Counted from the first letter of the stretch, positions 44,693 to 53,457 are shown. The stretch: DNA of 64,000 bases from Brevibacillus porteri (GCF_003013475.1 NZ_PXZO01000010.1:124001-188000), one strand, 5' to 3'. Made by a program: numbers and translations. Notes: generated from the letters alone by a model not told the origin.

Positions 44693-45655
44693 TCACAAAT
44701 GGCAAGCGACAAAATGATCTCGGTCTGCCGCTTCCCGCAATGCAGGCGGTGTCGTCTTGCATATGTCCATCACGAACGGACAGCGCGTATGAAACAGACA
44801 GCCTGACGGCGGATTCACCGGGCTCGGCACATCTCCCTGCAAAATGATCCGCTCCCACTTTGCCCGTGGATCAGGAATCGGAACAGAAGAGAGCAGCGCT
44901 TTTGTATACGGATGCCCGGGATTGGCAAAAATCGTTTCCTTCGGGCCGGATTCTACGAGACTCCCCAAATACATCACGCCGATCTTGTCGCTAATATGCT
45001 CGACCACACTCAAATCGTGGGAAATAAACAAATAGGTTAAATGAAATTCTTCCTGCAAATCTTTTAGCAAATTCAAGATTTGCGATTGAATCGACACATC
45101 GAGAGCGGAAACTGGCTCATCCGCGACGATCAGCTTCGGCTTCAGAATCAAGGCGCGAGCGATTCCGATACGCTGCCGTTGCCCTCCGCTGAATTCATGG
45201 GCGAATTTCTCCGCATGATAGCTGGAGAGCCCGACGACCTCGAGTATTTCGGCTACAATCCGATCCCGCTCTTGGGTAGACAGCTTCGTATGAATGAGAA
45301 GAGGCTCTGCTACCACATCGCGAATTTTCATGCGTGGATTCAGTGAGGCGTACGGGTCCTGAAAAACCATCTGTACCTGCTTGCGTACTTCCCGCAGCTT
45401 TGTCTCATTCATTTTGGAGATTTCTTCACCATTGATCCAAACCTTGCCCTCATCTGGCATCAAAAGTCTTGTGACCAAGCGCCCTGTCGTCGACTTGCCG
45501 CAGCCACTCTCTCCGACCAGACTGAACGTCTCGCCTTCCTTAATCTCGAACGAAACGTGATTCACTGCCTTTACGCTTTTTTTGCTGCTTAATAGACCAC
45601 TATCAATCGGGAACGTTTTTTTGATACCGTCTACCACGACCAGTGATTTAGACAT
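44693..45655 (-). CDS. Dpp/Opp-type ABC transporter ATPase (DppF/OppF-like)
   Basis: 320 aa from the ATG at 45655; the in-frame ATG at 45661 is also possible. A long upstream extension of the open frame is inside the neighbour gene and is not used. Walker [10 protein letters not shown] (about 48-56), signature FSGGQRQRIGIARAL (about 150), Walker B LIVADEP, H-loop SHDLSV and the C-terminal oligopeptide-transporter domain with Cys cluster (GCLFHTRCPFVMDIC) that may bind an Fe-S centre. Overlaps the partner ATPase by 8 nt. Confidence 0.94.
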   Translation of the reverse strand: MSKSLVVVDGIKKTFPIDSGLLSSKKSVKAVNHVSFEIKEGETFSLVGESGCGKSTTGRLVTRLLMPDEGKVWINGEEISKMNETKLREVRKQVQMVFQDPYASLNPRMKIRDVVAEPLLIHTKLSTQERDRIVAEILEVVGLSSYHAEKFAHEFSGGQRQRIGIARALILKPKLIVADEPVSALDVSIQSQILNLLKDLQEEFHLTYLFISHDLSVVEHISDKIGVMYLGSLVESGPKETIFANPGHPYTKALLSSVPIPDPRAKWERIILQGDVPSPVNPPSGCLFHTRCPFVMDICKTTPPALREAADRDHFVACHL

Positions 45656-46640
45656 GAACATCCCTACCTTCCTCTTGATAGAGCCAGCAGCGGCAAGAAC
45701 GTTCCTCTCCCACCGACGTAATGGCGGGCTCCTTTTCCCAGCAGACAGACATGACATCCTTGCAGCGCGGAGCGAATTTGCAGCCCTTGGGCATATTGTT
45801 CGGTGTCGGTACGTTGCCCGGAACCGAATCAAGCCGTGCGCGCTTTTGCCCGATTTTGGGGACAGAGCCGATCAAGCCTTTGGTATACGGATGCTTGGGT
45901 TCATCAAACAAGTCGTAAACAGATGCTTCCTCCACGACACGCCCTGCATACATGACCACGACACGGTTGCACATCTCTGCCACGACGCCGAGATCATGCG
46001 TGATCAACAGCATCGACATATGCTCGTCAGCCTGAAGCTGCTTCATTACGTCGAGGATTTGTGCTTGAATCGTGACATCGAGTGCCGTCGTTGGCTCATC
46101 GGCGATCAACAGGTTAGGATTGCAGGACATCGCCATCGCAATCATGATCCGCTGCCGCATACCGCCGGAGAGTTGATGCGGATACTCTCCCATAATCTCG
46201 CTCGGCCGCGGAATGCCCACCTTTGTCAGCATGCTCACTGCTTGTTCTCGCGCCTTTTGGTCGGAGTAGCCGAGATGCAAGCGAATGGCTTCCATCAATT
46301 GCTCTCCGATTTTCATCACCGGGTTGAGCGAGGTCATCGGTTCCTGAAAAATCATCGAGATTTCTTTCCCGCGAATACGGCGCATATCACTCTCCGAAAT
46401 TGAGAGTAAATTCGTTCCGTTGTAAACAATCTCGCCATTAGTAATCTCACCAGTCGTGTCCTTGAATAGGCGCATGATCGACAAAGAGGTCACGCTCTTG
46501 CCACAGCCCGATTCGCCAACCAGCCCAAGCACCTCGCCTTTTTTTATATGGAAGCTGACATGGTCGAGGACGACTGTCTTCTGGTTGTCTCTCGTAAATT
46601 GCGTCTGCAGATGCTTTACTTCCATGATGTTCTCACTCAT
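45648..46640 (-). CDS. Dpp/Opp-type ABC transporter ATPase (DppD/OppD-like)
   Basis: 330 aa; ATG at 46640 chosen for its spacing from GAGGGAG (the ATG at 46649 is too close). Walker [10 protein letters not shown], signature [15 protein letters not shown] (about 155), Walker [14 protein letters not shown]-loop THDLGV and the C-terminal cysteine-rich domain ([15 protein letters not shown]). Forms a heterodimer with the 44693 ATPase. Confidence 0.94.
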   Translation of the reverse strand: MSENIMEVKHLQTQFTRDNQKTVVLDHVSFHIKKGEVLGLVGESGCGKSVTSLSIMRLFKDTTGEITNGEIVYNGTNLLSISESDMRRIRGKEISMIFQEPMTSLNPVMKIGEQLMEAIRLHLGYSDQKAREQAVSMLTKVGIPRPSEIMGEYPHQLSGGMRQRIMIAMAMSCNPNLLIADEPTTALDVTIQAQILDVMKQLQADEHMSMLLITHDLGVVAEMCNRVVVMYAGRVVEEASVYDLFDEPKHPYTKGLIGSVPKIGQKRARLDSVPGNVPTPNNMPKGCKFAPRCKDVMSVCWEKEPAITSVGEERSCRCWLYQEEGRDVHV

Positions 46641-46658
46641 CTGCCCCATCTCCCTCGT

Positions 46659-47549
46659 TTAATTCTTCGTTTTCGGGTCCAAAATATCGCGCAAGCCATC
46701 CCCAACCAGGTTGAACGCCAGCACGGTCAAAAAGATCGCAATCCCGGGAATGATGACCACATGAGGAGAAGTGGCGAGATAATCACGCCCCATACTGAGC
46801 ATCGCCCCCCAGTCAGGACTCTCGGGCTTTGCCCCCAGACCGAGAAAGCTGAGACTGGATGCTGCCAAAATCGAGGTTCCGATCCGCATGGAAAAAAAGA
46901 CGATCATACTGGAGACGGTCTCTGGAAAGATGTGACGAAAAATAATCCGGCTGCTTTTTGCCCCCATGGACCGCGCTGCTTCTACAAACACCGCTTCCTT
47001 GGCAGCCAAGGTATTGCCGCGAATCAAACGCGCAAACGATGGAATACTGAACACCGCTACCGCCACGACGACATTCGTTAATCCCGGGCCGAGGATCGCA
47101 ACGATGGCGATTGCGAGCAACAAATCGGGAAAAGCGAACATGACGTCACTCCACCGCATGATGAGGCGATCCAGCCACCCGCCGTAATATCCGCTAATCA
47201 AGCCCAATACCGTTCCAACTACTGCACCTACCAGCACTGAAGAAAAGCTGACACCAAGAGAGATTCCTGTTCCTACGATGATGCGGCTCAAAATATCTCG
47301 TCCGTATTCATCTGTCCCTGCCCAATGCTCCATGGATGGAGTCTGCAACGTCACATCATAGTTCGGCTCGTACGGATCATATGGCGCGATCCACGGGCCA
47401 AACAGTGCGATCACAAACAAAAACAAGATAAAAAACCCTGCCCAGAAAGCTGTCTTTTGCTTTTTCCACTTCTTCCAAAACTCGCTGGCTCGGGATTTCT
47501 TTTCAGTGGGAACTACAACGTTGTGCCCGATTTCTTTTACTACCTCCAT
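46659..47549 (-). CDS. Dpp/Opp-type ABC transporter permease (DppC/OppC-like)
   Basis: 296 aa. N-terminal cytoplasmic stretch, first membrane segment about 34-56, then a conserved GTDEYGRDILSRIIVGTGIS (about 78-97) and the EAA loop (EAARSMGAKSSRIIFRHIFP, about 178-197), five to six membrane segments in all. ATG with AAGGAGGTGACG. Pairs with the 47569 permease. Part of an importer whose binding-protein gene is broken. Confidence 0.94.
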   Translation of the reverse strand: MEVVKEIGHNVVVPTEKKSRASEFWKKWKKQKTAFWAGFFILFLFVIALFGPWIAPYDPYEPNYDVTLQTPSMEHWAGTDEYGRDILSRIIVGTGISLGVSFSSVLVGAVVGTVLGLISGYYGGWLDRLIMRWSDVMFAFPDLLLAIAIVAILGPGLTNVVVAVAVFSIPSFARLIRGNTLAAKEAVFVEAARSMGAKSSRIIFRHIFPETVSSMIVFFSMRIGTSILAASSLSFLGLGAKPESPDWGAMLSMGRDYLATSPHVVIIPGIAIFLTVLAFNLVGDGLRDILDPKTKN

Positions 47550-47568
47550 TTACGTCACCTCCTTGCCA

Positions 47569-48492
47569 TTAGCTGTCATAACGGATTTTCGGATTCAGTG
47601 CCTTGTACAAGATGTCTACCAGAAGATTCACGAGAATGAACTCCAGTGAAAACAACAGAATGACAGCCTGTACGACCGGATAATCGCGAAAAGCAATGGA
47701 ATCGATCAACAGACGCCCCATACCCGGAATGCTAAACACCGTCTCCACGACAACCGATCCGCCTAACAGAAAGCCGAATTGCAATCCGGCGATGGTCACG
47801 ACCGGAATCATTGAGTTTTTCAGGGCGTGCTTGCGAACGACTACAGATTCCTTCAACCCTTTTGCCCGACCTGTTCGGATAAAATCTTCCTTTAATGTTT
47901 CGAGCAGGGAGGACCGTGTAAAACGGGCCAGCATCGACATGATTCCTGCTCCCAAGGTTAACGAGGGAAGCACGTAGCTTTTCCAGCTCTCGACCCCACC
48001 AGTGGGAAACCAGCCCAGCGTGACAGAAAAAACTTGTATGAGAATGAGCCCCAGCCAAAATCCAGGTAAGGAAATACCAGAAATCGCCGTCAGCATCCCT
48101 ACGTAATCCGGCCATTTATTGCGGAAAACAGCAGAGATCGTCCCAATCAGCAGTCCGAGCACCAATGCCCAGCCCAGGCTCATAAATGTCAACGTCATCG
48201 TTACGGAAAAACGGTTTTCAAACATATCGCTAATGGGAAGCCCCGTCTTCAAGGAGTGTCCTAGATTTCCTGTCAGCAGGTTATGCATGTAGTTGACGTA
48301 CTGGGTAAGCAATGGTTTATCCAAGCCCAGCTCCTGGCGCACCCGCTCGATCTCTTCCAAGGTCGCTTCTTTTCCCGCCGCCAAACGAACAGGATCACCT
48401 GGAACCAGATGGATAAAGAAGAAAATGAGCAACGACACGACAAAAATAATCGGGATGATCTCGATGAGTCTCTTCACGATATAACGGAACAT
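47569..48492 (-). CDS. Dpp/Opp-type ABC transporter permease (DppB/OppB-like)
   Basis: 307 aa from the ATG at 48492 (AGGAGG upstream). First membrane segment about 9-29, FFIHLVPGDPVR, LGLDKPLLTQYVNY (about 62-75), then a permease domain with the EAA-type loop RTGRAKGLKESVVVRKHALKN (about 195) and five to six segments. Directly follows the binding-protein pseudogene, 67 nt. Confidence 0.94.
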   Translation of the reverse strand: MFRYIVKRLIEIIPIIFVVSLLIFFFIHLVPGDPVRLAAGKEATLEEIERVRQELGLDKPLLTQYVNYMHNLLTGNLGHSLKTGLPISDMFENRFSVTMTLTFMSLGWALVLGLLIGTISAVFRNKWPDYVGMLTAISGISLPGFWLGLILIQVFSVTLGWFPTGGVESWKSYVLPSLTLGAGIMSMLARFTRSSLLETLKEDFIRTGRAKGLKESVVVRKHALKNSMIPVVTIAGLQFGFLLGGSVVVETVFSIPGMGRLLIDSIAFRDYPVVQAVILLFSLEFILVNLLVDILYKALNPKIRYDS

Positions 48493-48559
48493 GGTACGGT
48501 TCCTCCTAAAAGGAAAGCAGCGCCCAGCGGCAGACAATGCCCGAACGCTGCTTCAAGTA

Positions 48560-50152
48560 TTATTGGAACGCCGCTTCTCTTACATAGATGCCGCCACTCG
48601 GTGTGATATAAACCCCGTTCACGTTCGCGCGTTTTCCGTACAAGATTTCATCGACTGCGAGGAAAATCCATGGTGCATCTTTAAACACATTTTCTTGCAC
48701 GACTCCATACAGTTGCTTTTGCTTATCTTGGTCTGACGATTGTGTCGCTTCCTTGATGCTTTGGTCGACAAGGTCATTTTTGTAGAAAGCCGTGTTCGCT
48801 CCCGCAGGCGGGAAGTTCTCGCTGCTAAACAACGAACGCATCGCATTGTCTGGATCAGCAGAGGACCAGCTTACGTACCACATGTTCATTTTTGCTTCTT
48901 CTGGCGACTTGATGCCGTAGATTTCATCGGACAGCGTCGCTTCTTCCATCGATTTCACTTCAACAGTGATGCCGACCTTTTGCAATTGCTGCTGAATGAA
49001 TTGCATGCCCTTCATCGTATCCGAGTTCGTATTGCCCCAGATGTCCGTTGTGAAGCCGTTCTCGTAGCCTGCTTCTTTCAAAAGCTGCTTCGCTTTATCG
49101 ATGTTGTATTCATAGGCGCCTTGCTTCGCATAGTGCGCAATCGTCGGGGACATCACGGATTCCAGCTGTGTGCCGTATCCGGATTTCACGACTTTAATGA
49201 ACGCGTCCTTGTCCACTGCATGGTTGATGGCTTGGCGAACGCGTGGATCATCAAACGGCTTTTTCAGCATATTGATCGAGACATAGCGGGTGATCGTAGA
49301 AGGTGTGCGCTCTACCTTTACCCCCTCTTCACCGTTCAGTGTCTCTACTTGCTGCTCCGGCAACGGATAGATGACATCGGCTTCACCCGTCTTCAGCATG
49401 GCTACGCGGGAGCCGTTTTCAGGAACAGGCTTGTAGACGATTTTACCGACCTTGGCCGCTCCCTTGTTCCAATGATCTGGATTCAGCTCTACTGTCAGAT
49501 GGTCACCCTGCACCCATTCCACGAATTTATATGGACCTGTACCGACTGGATTTTTGGTAATGTCTTTGCCGTACTTTTCCAGAGCCGCCGGGCTGATGAT
49601 TCCGGTCGTGAACTTGTTGATCATCGCGGAAAACGGCTGGTTCAACGTCACTTTCACTGTGTGCTCATCGACAACCTCTGTGGACTTGATGTATTTGTAG
49701 TTCCGATAGGCTCTCAGGTTGTTGTCTTTGTTGCTCATCCGGTCGAAGTTGATTTTGACCGCTTCGGCATTGAATGGTGTGCCGTCATGGAACTTCACGT
49801 TTTGCCGGAGCTTGAAGGTATACTCTGTCGCATCTTAATTCACCGAATATTCAGTCGAAAGGCCCGACATGAGCTTCAAATCCTTGTCATAAATCAGAAG
49901 CCCTTCAAACATCGCGCTTTGGACGCCTGATGACAGTGCATCCCCTGTATTTTGCGGGTCCATTGTGATGAAGTTTTCGTTTACGGCGATGACCATCTGA
50001 TCCTTTTGCGGCGCTCCCGTCGTTGCCCCTCCATTGGAAGCTGCCGGAGTTCCACTACCACTACCACTGCCACCGCCACTGGAACATCCGAAAAGTAAAG
50101 CCACTGAAAAAAGTAAGACGGATGCTGTTCGCAAATACGATGCTTTTTTCAT
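48560..50152 (-). pseudogene. Dpp/Opp-type substrate-binding lipoprotein with in-frame stop
   Basis: About 530 codons. Start ATG at 50152 (AAGGGGGAAAAG upstream), signal peptide with lipobox LLFGC (Cys about 23) and a Gly/Ser linker. SBP_bac_5 fold follows in the same frame (YTFKLRQNVKFHDGTPF, GTGPYKFVEW, RQAINHAVDKDAF). An in-frame TAA at 49835-49837 (minus strand) interrupts STEYSVN-stop-DATEYTF about codon 106. No frame change, so a single base change such as CAA or AAA to TAA explains it. Without readthrough, no binding protein would be made. Otherwise intact. Confidence 0.9.
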
Positions 50153-50224
50153 TTCTTTTCCCCCTTGTCTTCATCTACTCTATGGGTGATATCTGGATGT
50201 CCATGGATTGGTCTTACCTGCCGA

Positions 50225-51289
50225 TTATCGGGTAAATACGATTTCTCTTCCGGTCGCAGCTGATTCGTAAATGCCACATAGAATCTTCATCATCTCCACA
50301 CCATCCTGTACAGGGCTGAGCGTTTCTTTTTCACCCAATATGCATGCGATGAAGTGATCGATCTCATTTTGGAAGCCTCGCTTGAAATCAAACGATAATT
50401 TATCCATCTGCGGGCTGACATTCAGGATCGTGTCATGCTTTTCTGCAATGATGGACAGCTCTGGCTCCACCTCTGCGCCTCCCTTGTCTCCGTACAGCTT
50501 GACGGCCAGCTCGTCTTTTTTCGCATGCAGGGTATAGCTCACATCTACCAAAAGGGACGCTCCGTTTTCAAAGCGAATGAGTGCATTGGCCATATCCTCG
50601 ACGGTGTTTTGGGTAGGGTCGTAGTCAGCTGCTTTGTAAAAGGAGAGATTTTTGACGTTGGCGCGATTGCCCAGCTTGTTGTATGTATTGCCGCTGACAG
50701 TCGTTACTTTTGGGCAGCCCATCAAGTACCAGCACAGATCAATGACATGCACGCCAAGATCGATGAGTGGACCTCCGCCAGATCTGTCCTTGTCTGCGAA
50801 CCAGCCTCCCGGATTGCCCAAACGGCGCAGACAGGATGCCTTCGCGTAATATATCTCACCCAGCTCGCCCGCATCGATGAACCGCTTGAGCAATTGCGCA
50901 TTCGTATCGTACCTTCTCACAAAGCCCACCTGGAGCAGCTTGCCACTCTCTTTTACGGCCTTTTCGATCAGGAGAGCGCTTTCAACAGTTGTACTTAAAG
51001 GCTTTTCCAAAAGCACGTGCTTACCCGCTCTAAGGGCAGCGATGGCAATATCTGCATGCGTGTTGTTCCACGTACAAATACTCACTGCGTCTACCTGTTC
51101 ATCTGTGAAAGCATCCTCAAGCTTGCTGTAGTAAGTCTCGGCCCCGTATTTCTGTGCTTTTTCCTGAGCGCGCCCCTCGTTGAAGTCGACGACGGCACGA
51201 ATTTCTGTACACTCGTTTTGCTGGTACGATTGCAAGTGCATGTCTGAAATGGATCCTGCACCAATCACCGCAACTCTCACTTTTGCCAT
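50225..51289 (-). CDS. Gfo/Idh/MocA-family oxidoreductase
   Basis: 354 aa from the ATG at 51289 (AAGGAGGAAGAG upstream). Rossmann loop VAVIGAGSISDMHLQSY (about 4-20), catalytic EKP in LLEKPLSTT (about 94), and a C-terminal domain with GGGPLIDLGVHVIDL (about 176-190), whose Asp and His are typical active-site residues. NAD(P)-dependent oxidation of a sugar, inositol or their derivatives. First oxidoreductase of the cluster; an inverted-repeat operator candidate lies just upstream. Intact, unlike the copy at 41523. Confidence 0.9.
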   Translation of the reverse strand: MAKVRVAVIGAGSISDMHLQSYQQNECTEIRAVVDFNEGRAQEKAQKYGAETYYSKLEDAFTDEQVDAVSICTWNNTHADIAIAALRAGKHVLLEKPLSTTVESALLIEKAVKESGKLLQVGFVRRYDTNAQLLKRFIDAGELGEIYYAKASCLRRLGNPGGWFADKDRSGGGPLIDLGVHVIDLCWYLMGCPKVTTVSGNTYNKLGNRANVKNLSFYKAADYDPTQNTVEDMANALIRFENGASLLVDVSYTLHAKKDELAVKLYGDKGGAEVEPELSIIAEKHDTILNVSPQMDKLSFDFKRGFQNEIDHFIACILGEKETLSPVQDGVEMMKILCGIYESAATGREIVFTR

Positions 51290-51319
51290 GATGTTCTCTT
51301 CCTCCTTGCTTCTCATCCG

Positions 51320-51348
51320 TTAATTAGTTTTTTCAATGGAGTAATTAA
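51320..51348. promoter_or_regulatory. ROK operator candidate upstream of the oxidoreductase gene
   Basis: TTAATTA (51320-51326) and TAATTAA (51342-51348) are perfect inverted arms. The 25-nt stretch 51324-51348 (TTAGTTTTTTCAATGG at its start) shares 17 of 25 bases with 52385-52409. XylR/NagC-type ROK sites are AT-rich with TTAGTTT arms, so this could be the site of the 43468 regulator. Inferred. Confidence 0.45.
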
Positions 51349-51393
51349 TAAGATAATACAAAATTGTTTTAATTTTTGCAATATAGATTCCAA

Positions 51394-52350
51394 CTAAAAA
51401 TTTGGTACTTTCTCTCCTGGTTGATCTAGCGCAAAAACTCCCCCTGCCGCTCCCATCACTCCAGCTTCCACCCCGATCTGGCTAAGGACGACACGTACCT
51501 CCTGCGCCAATCCAGGGATGCATCTCTCCCTCATGCTCTTCTCAATTTCCGGCATGAGTATGGTAGATGCGTTCATAACTCCACCTCCGAAGACGATGAC
51601 CTCCGGATTAAACAAATAGAGCAGATTGGCTGCTCCGACTCCTAAGTAAAACCCTGCTTGCTTGATGAGTTGCTTGGAGAAAGCTTCTCCTGCTAGTGCA
51701 GCCTCACAGATTGCTTTGGCCGTGACTGACTCATATGTGGTTGCCAGCTTATGGCGAGCGGCGTTTTCAATGGCAGTACCCGAAGCGTAGTTTTCCAGAC
51801 ACCCTCTATTGCCGCAGCGGCATGGCGGTCCGTTCCAATCGATCGAGATATGGCCGAACTCACCCGCACTCCCATCCCGCCCGCAAACCAATCGACCGTC
51901 ACTGATCACTCCAGCCCCTACGCCTGTGCTGACGGTGACATAGATCATATTTTGTGTGCCGGCTCCTGCTCCCCACAGCCACTCCGCGATTGCCGCTGCA
52001 TTCGCATCATTAAACAGCCGGACGGGCAGTCCGAACCTTTGCGCAATCAAGGCGCCAATCGGGACATTTCGCCAGCCCAGATTGCTCGCAAAGACTACTT
52101 CACCGATCGCGCTGTTAATCACTCCAGCGGAAGCAATTCCTACGCCGCGTACTTTTTCGGGATCGATGCTGCCTGTTGATAGGACATCATAAGTAGCAGA
52201 AAGCACCCTTTCGACCACTGCCTTTTCTCCCTCTTCCGCTAAGGTCGGCAGCTGCTTTTGTGCGATTATCCTGCCTGCGTGATCAACCAAACCAGCCAAG
52301 ATTTTGGTCCCACCCAAGTCCAGCCCAATCGCATATTCATCTTTTGCCAT
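51394..52350 (-). CDS. ROK-family sugar kinase (glucokinase-like)
   Basis: 318 aa from the ATG at 52350 (GAAGGAGAGACG upstream). No HTH. ATP site GLDLGGTKI (about 9-17), VVFASNLGW, catalytic Asp in RLFNDANAAA (about 106), and the ROK Zn motif CRCGNRGCLENYASG (about 180-194). Phosphorylates a hexose or amino sugar. First gene of the cluster, preceded by an operator-like sequence. Confidence 0.92.
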   Translation of the reverse strand: MAKDEYAIGLDLGGTKILAGLVDHAGRIIAQKQLPTLAEEGEKAVVERVLSATYDVLSTGSIDPEKVRGVGIASAGVINSAIGEVVFASNLGWRNVPIGALIAQRFGLPVRLFNDANAAAIAEWLWGAGAGTQNMIYVTVSTGVGAGVISDGRLVCGRDGSAGEFGHISIDWNGPPCRCGNRGCLENYASGTAIENAARHKLATTYESVTAKAICEAALAGEAFSKQLIKQAGFYLGVGAANLLYLFNPEVIVFGGGVMNASTILMPEIEKSMRERCIPGLAQEVRVVLSQIGVEAGVMGAAGGVFALDQPGEKVPNF

Positions 52351-52384
52351 GCTCGTCTCTCCTTCGTTCACCTTGCTGCTTCAT

Positions 52385-52409
52385 GTTAGTTTCTCCAATG
52401 ACTTTATAA
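52385..52409. promoter_or_regulatory. ROK operator candidate upstream of the ROK kinase
   Basis: TTAGTTTCTCCAATGACTTT at 52385, matching 17 of 25 bases of 51324-51348; lies 35-60 nt upstream of the kinase start. Confidence 0.4.
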
Positions 52410-52476
52410 ATTCAACTTAGCTTTATTTGTAGCACACTACCTCGCCTTCGTCCAGATTATTCAGAAAAATAGTCAA

Positions 52477-52553
52477 GAACGATTCTCTTTCGTTCCTTTA
52501 ACAAATCGTGTATGGTGCAAAATTGTCGTCTACTTTGTCTACCATTCGACAAT
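52477..52553. promoter_or_regulatory. Two dyads in the 373-nt region between ROK kinase and repeat-protein genes
   Basis: GAACGA (52477-52482)/TCGTTC (52490-52495) and ATTGTCG (52522-52528)/CGACAAT (52547-52553). The second precedes the repeat-protein promoter box by 34 nt. Function unknown. Confidence 0.35.
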
Positions 52554-52586
52554 ATCTCCTAAAGTAAAAAAAGAAAATATCCTATA

Positions 52587-52605
52587 AAATGGTATATATA
52601 GGTAG
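52587..52605 (+). promoter_or_regulatory. Promoter box shared with the paralogous repeat-protein gene
   Basis: AAATGGTATATATAGGTAG differs by two bases from 24949-24967 (minus strand), where it holds the -10 element. Here the leader to the main start is about 118 nt and carries an upstream ORF. Confidence 0.5.
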
Positions 52606-52619
52606 TCTTGGGAGGAGTG

Positions 52620-52718
52620 ATGATAGCCATCTCATTATTCTGTATAGAGTACCTCAACATCTGGCATCCACTCGATGATCGTTTCAGAGCTACATTTACT
52701 CCTGTCATGAAAGGTTGA
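52620..52718 (+). CDS. Small upstream ORF coupled to the secreted repeat-protein gene
   Basis: 32 codons from the ATG at 52620, with GGGAGGAG a few bases upstream. The peptide starts MIAISLFCIEYLNIW and ends PVMKG. Its TGA (52716-52718) overlaps an ATG at 52718 (TGATG) and lies 6 nt before the preferred main start at 52724. The strong ribosome binding site and stop/start overlap suggest translational coupling or a leader peptide. No T-, S- or antibiotic-type stalling motif is recognised. Confidence 0.45.
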   Translation: MIAISLFCIEYLNIWHPLDDRFRATFTPVMKG

Positions 52719-52723
52719 TGTTC

Positions 52724-53287
52724 ATGTTTAAAAAAGCCCTGATCATCCTGACATTAAGCTCAGTTGTCGCAGTACCAAGTGTAGCCGCACAAGCCCAAGG
52801 GGCAGCTCTACCTCTACAGGAGAAGGCGCCATCCTCCGCAAAAACAATCATCAAAAATGCCGCATTTGGTCAGGAAGTCTGGGTAATGCTCGGCTCCCCT
52901 ATTCCAAGCGGTTGGGTCGTAATCAGATCTTCTGGCAATATGAACCTGATTAAGGATGTGAACAATGCTCCTTCTGGTTACGAAGTTTGGGTGATGCTCG
53001 GCTCCCCTATGCCTGACGGATGGGTTGTGATCAGAAGTACTGGGACTATGAACCTGATTAAAAATCTTAACAGTGCCTCTTCTAATCAGGAAGTTTGGGT
53101 AATGCTTGGCTCCCCTATTCCAACTGGATGGGCTGTGATCAGAAGCTCTGGAAGTATGAACCTGATTAAAAATTTGAACAACGTTTCTTCTGGGCAGGAG
53201 GTATGGGTGATGCTTGGCTCGCCTATTCCTGATGGATGGATCATTATCAGATCATCGGGAACAATGAACCTGATCAAGCGCCTATAG
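52724..53287 (+). CDS. Secreted protein of four 36-residue SP-x-P-x-GWV repeats (paralogue)
   Basis: 187 aa from the ATG at 52724 (GAAAGG, spacing 9; the N-terminus MFKKA then matches MFKKM of the paralogue). Signal peptide ending near AAQAQG. Four tandem 36-residue repeats with core EVWVMLGSPIPSGWVVIRSS and MNLIKNLN; the copies are much more alike than those of the 24364 protein, so they were duplicated or homogenised more recently. No recognised domain; the same repeat length and core point to one family. Exported; role unknown. Confidence 0.75.
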   Translation: MFKKALIILTLSSVVAVPSVAAQAQGAALPLQEKAPSSAKTIIKNAAFGQEVWVMLGSPIPSGWVVIRSSGNMNLIKDVNNAPSGYEVWVMLGSPMPDGWVVIRSTGTMNLIKNLNSASSNQEVWVMLGSPIPTGWAVIRSSGSMNLIKNLNNVSSGQEVWVMLGSPIPDGWIIIRSSGTMNLIKRL

Positions 53288-53352
53288 GCTAATCAGAATC
53301 ATTGGATAACCGCATCCTCAATAGTTAAGCACATCGCATACATCTCATCCAC

Positions 53353-53389
53353 AAGCTGACGTCGAAACTCAATCGACATCAGCTTTTTC
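53353..53389 (+). terminator. Terminator of the secreted repeat-protein gene
   Basis: AAGCTGACGTCGA (53353-53365) pairs with TCGACATCAGCTT (53373-53385) with one mismatch, followed by TTT. Confidence 0.65.
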
Positions 53390-53425
53390 CCTTTCCTCTT
53401 TGACCATAGACTGAGGACTCCAACT

Positions 53426-53457
53426 CCTACTCTTTATGAAAAGGGTAGGTTTTTTTA
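53426..53457 (+). terminator. Second hairpin-T-run in the 468-nt gap before the protease gene
   Basis: CCTACTCTTT / AAAGGGTAGG stem followed by seven T. The rest of the gap to 53755 holds AT-rich sequence with ATTGTAA twice near 53565; no clear promoter or gene seen. Confidence 0.7.

Noticed and set aside
45662-45832. 57-residue N-terminal extension of the 44693 ATPase
   Set aside because: Arg/Ser-rich, not ABC-like and fully inside the upstream ATPase gene; [15 protein letters not shown] at 45655 is a normal start.
52724-53287. Tandem repeats in the 52.7-kb protein as a DNA minisatellite only
   Set aside because: The 108-bp period keeps frame, signal peptide and residue core, and the same residue period exists in a diverged paralogue, so it is a coding repeat.
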